DNA of 64,000 bases, taken from NCBI RefSeq assembly GCF_019320115.1, contig NC_089591.1:57722078-57786077 (forward strand), written 5' to 3'. This DNA comes from Miscanthus floridulus. Lineage: Eukaryota; Streptophyta; Magnoliopsida; Poales; Poaceae. Each line of letters begins with the position of its first letter. Position 1 is the stretch's first letter. The notes below the pieces were generated by a model. It was not told the DNA's origin, did not search any database, and saw only the letters and a program-made list of their open reading frames with translations. This document shows positions 44,700 to 64,000 of the stretch, piece by piece. A program made the translations under genes and the position numbers.

Positions 44700-45313
44700 G
44701 CAATGTTTTTTCGTCGTTACGCAAGGGTCAGAAATTAGTAGTGAACAACGCTTCCCACGTCGCCAATCTTTTCGACAACAACGTCTGCATCTTGTCATAG
44801 GCCGTGTTGAGCGTGTTCCATCTGTGTGCGTTCAGGACCTGCCGCGACAAGACGCCCTCGCACACCTCCTGTGCACGAGACATGCTACACCACGGCTGCG
44901 CATCATCGACACCCTCTTATCGCTGTGTCGTGACGTAGCCTCTGTGCAACACCCGGTCGCACCACCATCACCGCGGTGCTCCCGCACTCCGGTCGACCCG
45001 GCTCCCACCATGTCTAGCCCTGCAAGTACGGATTGCGAGCCAGTCGACCCTCCCCGGGCCGCCTTCAACAAGCACTATGTCGGTCCAACTGCCACGTCTG
45101 GCCTATCCTCACCAACTACAGCCCATCGGACGGTCTAGGCCTCCTTCCTAGAGTGTCCGACACCACCAAACCAGATCACCGGTCGCCGCCATGCTCCACC
45201 TTGCGCCGCCCTGAGCAGCACCGCGACACCCATAGAGCATGATCCCCGAGTCTTCACTTTTTCCCTCGCCTCCTAAGATTCTCAAATCAACCTGGAGCTC
45301 TTGATACACCAAT
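44700..45313 (-). mobile_element. Internal sequence next to a minus-strand LTR
   Basis: GC-rich sequence next to the inner end of the LTR at 45314. On the minus strand the bases after the LTR read ATTGGTGTATCAAGAGCTCC, a damaged form of a TTGGTATCAGAGC-type primer-binding site. Frames on both strands have no recognised domain, so gag is not confirmed. Confidence 0.5.
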
Positions 45314-45665
45314 TGTTGTGATTCTAGTGCCTAACACGGAAGTGATTGCTTGGAACTACCTAGGCGAGATGCTCACAAGAGATCATACACACCGCACAAG
45401 AAACTCGATATTTGGTAACGAGGTTCGGTCGAAGCCTACATCCCCGGGGCATGCTTACAGGCGCTCCTTCCTGAAACCGCGACACCGGCTGCCCGGGGCA
45501 CCGGCCAAAGCCGCCGGCACCCCCCTCGAGGCTGTCAGTCTGTGTTGCTTTTCACTCTCATGACTCGAGTGGGTTACAAGTGCAGCCCCCTCCTCCATTT
45601 ATATAGGGACTGGGTTACAAGAGCCAACACCAAAGTCACCTAACCCTATACTACTAATTACAACA
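45314..45665 (-). repeat. 5' LTR of a small LTR element, minus strand, copy 2
   Basis: The unit starts TGTTGTGATTC and ends AATTACAACA on the plus strand, so it has TGTTGT/ACAACA inverted ends. Read on the minus strand it carries CCCTATATAAATGGAG, a good TATA box (about 45594-45609). Copy 1 is at 35593-35935. The primer-binding-site remnant to the left marks it as the 5' LTR of a minus-strand element, likely Copia (inference). Confidence 0.78.
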
Positions 45666-45919
45666 CAAGTCTACTGTAACCCCATTAGTATAAATAAATA
45701 TTCGACACATTTCTAACACACTGCGTAATGCACAATTTAATACAGATAGCCACTAGTTATGTGTGCAAGTTGTATTTGATGAATTCGCAATGAGTTCTCA
45801 GCCCCTGTTAAGCTAGAATTTCACCAAAACCTGGACATATAGTCCAAGCGCAGGTAAACCATCATAAAAATGCAATATCTTGTTATCATCCTCATGTTAT
45901 TGCTATATTAGTAATACAT

Positions 45920-45958
45920 GGGGGGGGGGGGGGGTGGGGGGGGGGGGGGGGGGGGGGG
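45920..45958 (+). repeat. Poly-G tract, 38 of 39 bases G
   Basis: A 39-bp run of G with a single T at 45935. Such long G runs are rare in plant genomes, hard to sequence and able to form G-quadruplexes. Its length may be an assembly or sequencing artefact. It lies about 230 bp past the stop codon of the GH1 gene. Confidence 0.95.
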
Positions 45959-46188
45959 CTTCTGAACCAGGAAGGAGGATGGTCAGATTATGTACTCTGC
46001 TTCTTTCTTTTTAGTAAACTCCCTTTAGATGCATATTTGATAAAAAAAAAATGGTTGAGAGTTTATGGCACTGGCATACATGAACACGAGGAAATTTACC
46101 AAATAATTTCCTTCGTAAACATCTTTATTTATCAAATAACTGGGTATTATTGTACATACATGGACCTTGAGATTTCTGTATTTCTGTT

Positions 46189-55377
<9,189 letters not shown>

Positions 55378-55560
55378 GACGGCGGGCAGCTAGATCTCGC
55401 AGCAATCTCCGTCCCCGTGCTTGCGTCCGCCCGTTCTAGTTCTAATACACTACCAATAATGCACTGCACAGTATGCGCCCGGTCTTTGGCACCCGTGCCC
55501 GGAGCACAGGCACACTACGGCCCCGAGATGGAACTTGGAAGAGTTTCGCATGGCTCCAGC

Positions 55561-55570
55561 TAAATATATA
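55561..55570 (-). promoter_or_regulatory. TATA box of GH1 gene A
   Basis: TATATATTTA on the minus strand lies about 185 bases upstream of the gene A start codon, a plausible distance for a grass gene with a 150-base leader. No other TATA-like sequence is closer. Confidence 0.55.
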
Positions 55571-55639
55571 GCAGTAATGTAGTAGAGCAGTTCGAACTCT
55601 GAAACAACAGCTTTTCTCTGGTTCCTTCACTTATGTTTT

Positions 55640-57330
55640 ACTAGGGCCAAAGCCATTTAGTCCTGTGCTACAGTGGGTAGCTAGAACCATCGAAGTTATG
55701 CCAAACGAGCCTTACGTACATGGAGTAGCTGGCGTACTACACATGTGAGAAAAGAGCTTCGACTATGAAGTGCGAACCGCTAGCTACCAGCTAGAGATGA
55801 TGAGCCTCCGCCTGTCTATCCTTAAAAGAAATTAAAGGCGAGGCTATAATTGAGATTGAACGGGATGGATGGCACCCTTGGTCCCATCCTATAATACAGG
55901 TGTAACCAACGTGTACGGTTGCTCTGCATAATTAGGGTGTGTTCACTTTCAAATTATATAGTGGGATGGGATGGATCCATTCTAGTTTTTTTTTTGTTGG
56001 AATTATCCTAGTCTGGTGTTTGGTTGAAGGGGTTGGAGCCATCTCGGTTCCATGTTTGGTTGGAGCGGCTAACCAGGATGGGATGATACATGTCCGTTTG
56101 TGATTTGTTAGACACATGTTACTGTGGGATCCGCATGTTATTCTCTCTCACCTTCTTCCTTGGGTCACCTAGTCCGTCACCACCCTAACCCCAGCCTTAG
56201 CCCCCACTCCGCTACCTCCCTCCACCCCTGCCCATGGCTCCTAGTGGCCGGCCCAAGATTTTGAACTTGGGTATTAAAATTGTGAAGACGAATCATTTTT
56301 TTACAATGTAAAATCCAATGATGGATCTAGAATTTTGTAGGTATGCAACACTAAAATTTTCATATGTAAATCGATGAAATCTATTTAGCAATCCAGTAAG
56401 CAATAGTAAAATTTAACGTGAAATTTGGTATTTTAAATCAAGTACAAACAAACCCAAGTTTGTGTTGTATATGTACCAAAAAATTTAGCGTGAATTTTGT
56501 TGTCGTCGCCTCGTGCCAATGTGCCTTGCCACTGCCTGAGTCCGTTGCTCAGCCACCGCCATCGGTAGGCGCTAGGTATGGGGTTTAGGAAGAAAACAGG
56601 AGAGAAAAGGAGCGTTTGAGCGAGCACGAGTAGGTGATGTGCCGATGTCTCTGATTTGTGGAGTTGTGATGCGCCTGTGTGCTGCCAGCGGGGGAGATGT
56701 TTGGCCACAGAGTACTACTAGGCCCTGTTGGGTCATCGAGTGGGGTGGAAAAGCAGTAGTAGAATACATGTTTTTGGCTGAATTCTTAACATGATATTTG
56801 TTTTGGCTTTATTTTATTTTTTTCCTACGCCTACATATATACACTATATATACAAAAGGTTTTGGCAAAAATTTTGGGTATTCAGTTGAATACCCTTGAA
56901 TACATGTAGGCCTTTACCCTGCCTCGCCCACCCTGTTGTCGACATCGAGTGAGGCCGCCCACGCTCCTCTAACTGTGCTCTCCTAGGCCTCTAGGCCCAT
57001 TCCTCTAGACTAGAATTGCCAAGCCCACCCTACCTCAGGCCCCGGTCAAATGGGAAGAGGAACCCATGCTTCCGCACCCACTCCTCGAACGGCCTCCAAC
57101 CACCTCGGCTCCTGTCCCTCCAGCCCTGGCCTAACGGAAGAAGATGATGAAAATGGAAGGAGGTAATAGGAAGAAAGCGACAAACACAACTTCTCCGGCC
57201 AACTTGCCCCTGGCCTCTGCCAAACCGAAGGAGAAAAGAAGGAGAAACCGGAGAACGAAAGAGAACGCGTGAGGACGGATAAACTCATTCCTGAACCAAA
57301 CCACTTCATTCCTGTCCAATCAAGGGGACC
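55640..57330. other. Region between promoter of gene A and LTR relic, transposon-like
   Basis: No gene recognised. 55930-56110 has GGGTGTGTTCACTTTC and GTTTGGTTGGAGCGGC, words of grass MITE-like repeats; 56860-56940 contains GGGTATTCAGTTGAATACCC, a palindrome seen in dispersed repeats. The GC-rich minus-strand frames at 57046-57417 have no known domain. Confidence 0.4.
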
Positions 57331-57960
57331 GACTAGAGAAGGGGGTGAATAGTTATTTCTAAAACTAATTGCAATTCCTAGCCAAAATAAATGCAGAACT
57401 AAATTAATGTTGAACAACGATTTGACCCTACTACAACAACACTAGCATCCTAGCACAAGATAAGCAAAGCGGCAACTAGGGTGACTAGCAAAAGCTCCTA
57501 CACAATTCTAGTAAGCAAGGTCAAACAACCTAGGCAACTAGAACATCAAGCAAACTAGAGAGCTCCTACTCATAGTAGAGAACAAAGGTAAACAAGTTTA
57601 CACTAGAACAAGCAAAGATATAGTGTAGGAGAAAGCAAACCACACAAGAAGGGAGACACACGATACATCAAGGTCCTAAGCTTCATCTTATTCTTCACCA
57701 AGCATGGGCTTCTTCAATTTCTCCACCCACCCTCCTCTTCCTCCCATCTTCACCCTTGTTCTTTTATTCTAGAGAGAGAGGAGAGTAGTGACTAGTGAGA
57801 TGAGTAGAACGAGGGCTGAGTCTGGTGGTGTTGAGTCCACTTCGAGCTTAACAGGTGGGGCAAAGAGGGGCATGAGAATTGGACAACACAACATTTGCAT
57901 GTTTGCAAAGTCACTAGGTGTAACACCGCAGCCCATTAGAAGCCTATAGTACATAGTTGT
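57330..57960 (-). repeat. Relic of a SIRE-like Copia LTR, minus strand
   Basis: GACTAGAGAAGGGGGTGAAT near 57331 is the reverse complement of an LTR end of the same type as the Copia element at 4404-11679 (CACCCCCTCTAGCC). The following A/C-rich sequence (57400-57680), with CTAGCAAAAGCTCCTAC and AGAGCTCCTACTCATAG, is reversed LTR vocabulary. The other end and any duplication were not found. Confidence 0.55.
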
Positions 57961-58301
57961 GTTGTTGGCCCATGTGGACCATGTGACACACGAGTTGTAG
58001 TTGGTGGGTTTAGTACCACCTTAGAATCTGCTAAAAAAATACCACCTTAGAAGTTTAGGAGGGTGAGGGCTAGCTTATGATCCTTGTTGTCGTGACAAAC
58101 GTAACACCTCTAGGTTGACCCTTTTACACGAAGTGAGGGTGAAAGTATAAAAGAGGTGCAACGCGGTATATAGGCCTGTTCTACATGCGGAGCTAGGTCA
58201 TATAAATAGATTTTGGATGGACTCTGTCGTGTTGACCAGTCAATTAGGTTGACTGCGGATTGACAATACGTGGGTACGTGGGTCATTTGCTGACAGTTCC
58301 A

Positions 58302-58586
58302 GCTATGAGGTTCTTTCTTGGCTATGTCTGGGGCAGCGGTGGTGATCTTTGGACGCTGATGTAATTTTTGAGGATAGTAGGGTACGTGGGTCATTTACTG
58401 ACAGTTTGTGGATTCACTTGAAGTCTTGAATTGTTCCAAAAAACTTGAGAGAAAGTTCGTGGATTCACTTGAAGTCTTGAATTGTTGCAAAAAACTTGAG
58501 AGAAAAGCTATGAGGTTCTTATTGGCTATGTCTGGGGCAGCGGTGGTGATCTTTGGACGCTGATGTAATTTTTGAGGATAGTAGGA
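58302..58586. repeat. Nested direct duplications
   Basis: Block A, with GGCTATGTCTGGGGCAGCGG and CTGATGTAATTTTTGAGGAT, occurs at about 58318-58379 and 58526-58585. Between its copies, block B (GTGGATTCACTTGAAGTCTT to AAAACTTGAGAGAAA) occurs twice in tandem (58408-58455 and 58459-58504). The layout A-B-B-A needs two duplication events. Confidence 0.93.
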
Positions 58587-58960
58587 GAGTGAACGTTTGT
58601 GTTGCTAGTCCAGTTAATCTATAGATTAGATAAGCCACTCTAACAATTGGTTTGCTATGATTTTTGTGACTGAGCTTGTGCTACTTCCTTTCATTAAAAC
58701 AAAAGCTACTTGCCCGATCTTAACACCATTTCTAGTATGCACCTAACGAGTTGCATTCATGGAGACCATGTTTATTTAGCTATTAGCATAATTCTTTTAG
58801 AGTTGCTCAAAGGTTTGGAGCGAGTACTGTTGAGACGAGAAAACACACCTCTAGAGCATCTCATGCTCACCATCGAGTTGCTTTAGCAGTGCAGTGCACT
58901 AGTACAACATCAAATATACAACCCAAGTGTAGACAAGGCACCACACAATGTAGTGCAGTA

Positions 58961-59170
58961 TTATAGTTTTGCGAGGGTCTTCGTTTTCCTATCGTCGTTG
59001 GTGATGTGAACATCTTCTCTAGCGGTGCAATCTTCTCCACCCAGGTAATCCATTATTTGCACCCTTGAATTGTAGGGAGGACTTGAGCCTTCCGCAGAAG
59101 AAAGTTCTCCTGTGTAGGCTTCTTGGAAGTAGGAGGGCAGCATCGACAATGATGAAGATGAGCTCACCAT
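58961..59170 (-). mobile_element. Short internal frame beside a minus-strand mini-LTR
   Basis: A 69-codon frame starting MVSSSSSLSMLPS begins about 40 bases after a primer-binding-site-like sequence on the minus strand. This is where a gag leader would start in a Copia or TRIM element, but no known domain is recognisable. Confidence 0.35.
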
Positions 59171-59207
59171 TGTCAGATGTGTTTGGAAGATTCAGCTTTA
59201 GATACCA

Positions 59208-59296
59208 TGTAAAAGTTTAATGAATCATATAACCTCCTGTAGGAGGCCGTGTTTGTTATATATTGGTATGTCAAGCACAAGTACTTTTTCCTAACA
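59208..59296 (-). repeat. Possible mini-LTR (TRIM/SMART type), 89 bp
   Basis: On the minus strand the unit starts TGTTAGGAAAAAG and ends CTTTTACA, and is followed at once by TGGTATCTAAAGC, close to the tRNA-Met primer-binding site TGGTATCAGAGC. LTRs below 150 bp are typical of TRIM-type elements. The second LTR was not found, so this is a tentative call. Confidence 0.45.
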
Positions 59297-59512
59297 CAAG
59301 AGGTGGATTGCTTGAATTTCCTTCAACAATGAACAAAACACATTTCCTCCCTTAGTATTCTATTGATGTCTTGATGCACATACATACACACGGCACATAT
59401 ATACAAAATCCTTGAGACAACTTATATGAGAACATGTAATCAACTTTATGTGTAAAGCGTGATATTAAACATCCACAAATTACTAATCTTCTGAGGAGAA
59501 ATGGTCCATGGA

Positions 59513-63340
<3,828 letters not shown>

Positions 63341-63341
63341 C

Positions 63342-63556
63342 CTCAGTCGAAAAAGAATGCAATTCTAGATTCGAAATGTAAGTTTCACTAAGTTTTAGAA
63401 AGTAGTATCAACATTATGTCTTCAAATATATTAACTATGAAAATATACTTCATGACTAATCTAATTATATTTATTTGGTATAATTAATGTTAGTATTTTT
63501 TATATAGATGTGGTCAAAATCAAAATTGTTTGACTTCTCGCAAACTGGAAATTACC
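63342..63556. mobile_element. Truncated Stowaway-like MITE
   Basis: It begins CTCCCTCAGTCGAAAAAGAATGC, a variant of the Stowaway end CTCCCTCCGTCC, and continues with GTCAAAATCAAAATTGTTTG and ACTTCTCGCAAACTGG, as in Tourist/Stowaway relatives of grasses. The matching right end (GCATTC..GGAGGGAG) is missing, so the element is truncated. Confidence 0.6.
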
Positions 63557-64000
63557 CTTTTTATATAGATTAATTGTTAGTATTTTTTACGAAGAATTCC
63601 TCAATATGGTCATCCGACTTTCCTCTCTGATTTATAAAACTACAAACCTTGTCACATGCAACTATTAAAACCGTTTTTTTAACCTCCACTAGTTTGGAAG
63701 GTAGTTTTTGTCACCGTGGTGTTGACTCAGCGAACCCACATAGACACGTGTCTCGGTTAGCCCAAGCCTACCAATCAAAGGGTGGATTTGGTAGGAATCC
63801 AGATTCTCGTAAAAACGTTTCGGATCTAGATTCTCTAAAAAATGTTTCATGAGGTGAATCAGAAACACCTTGTGAAACTGTTGGCTGGTATGCTAGATTC
63901 TGATAGCACACACGTAGGGCTAGACGAAAAACTCGAAGCTCGCCAGCTCGCTCGACTCGTGGCCAGCTCGGCTCGGCTCGTTACAATTTTCTAACAAGTC
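63557..64000. other. Unassigned sequence at the window end
   Basis: No gene seen. The last ~60 bases repeat GCTCG (CAGCTCGGCTCGGCTCGTTAC), which is common at ends of grass DNA transposons, so an element probably starts or continues here. Confidence 0.35.

Overview
The window is nuclear DNA from a grass, most likely a panicoid one. The evidence is plant split genes with GT..AG introns, nested grass-type LTR retrotransposons, a CACTA element with the TTTGCCGAGTGC subterminal motif typical of grass genomes, Harbinger and Stowaway MITEs, and a FAR1-type Mutator-like element. No bacterial, organellar or CRISPR feature was seen. Most of the first 45 kb is transposable-element DNA in several nested layers. 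The clearest host genes are two tandem beta-glucosidase (GH1) genes on the minus strand in the last 18 kb.

Layout. (1) 1-3579: the 3' end of an LTR retrotransposon. It carries an antisense plant-mobile-domain gene, a polypurine tract and a complete 828-bp 3' LTR holding a 48-bp minisatellite. (2) 4404-11679: a decayed Copia element with 5-bp target-site duplications (CTCCC). Its 3' LTR has lost its first ~1.4 kb. (3) 12021-17039: an F-box pseudogene split by a ~3.9-kb insertion. (4) 17.7-32.6 kb: a field of GAAGGC-type repeats and repetitive minus-strand ORFs ending in an LTR with a primer-binding site at 32.25-32.64 kb. A ~9.9-kb Mutator-like element (21787-31727, 10-bp duplication) is nested in it and carries a Ulp1-type protease gene and a convergent FAR1-type transposase gene. 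(5) 32.6-45.7 kb: GC-rich and AT-rich repeats, DNA-transposon relics, fold-back structures, two tRNA-like modules and two related LTRs. (6) 46189-55377: an apparently intact 12-exon GH1 gene whose 6.25-kb intron 2 holds a CACTA element (48987-53361), a LINE 3' fragment and a MITE. The CACTA element has captured six exons, with introns, of a NUDX14-like Nudix gene. (7) 59513-62657: exons 2-12 of a second GH1 gene; exon 1 is not found before the window ends.

The two GH1 genes share exon lengths almost perfectly, which supports a tandem duplication. They are predicted secreted or vacuolar beta-glucosidases, possibly of the monolignol-glucoside group. The remaining coding sequences serve transposition or are relics of it. 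I found no clearly new multi-gene system. The most unusual items are the gene-capturing CACTA inside a working-looking intron, the antisense PMD gene in an LTR element, the MULE with both transposase and protease genes, and several long fold-back repeats.
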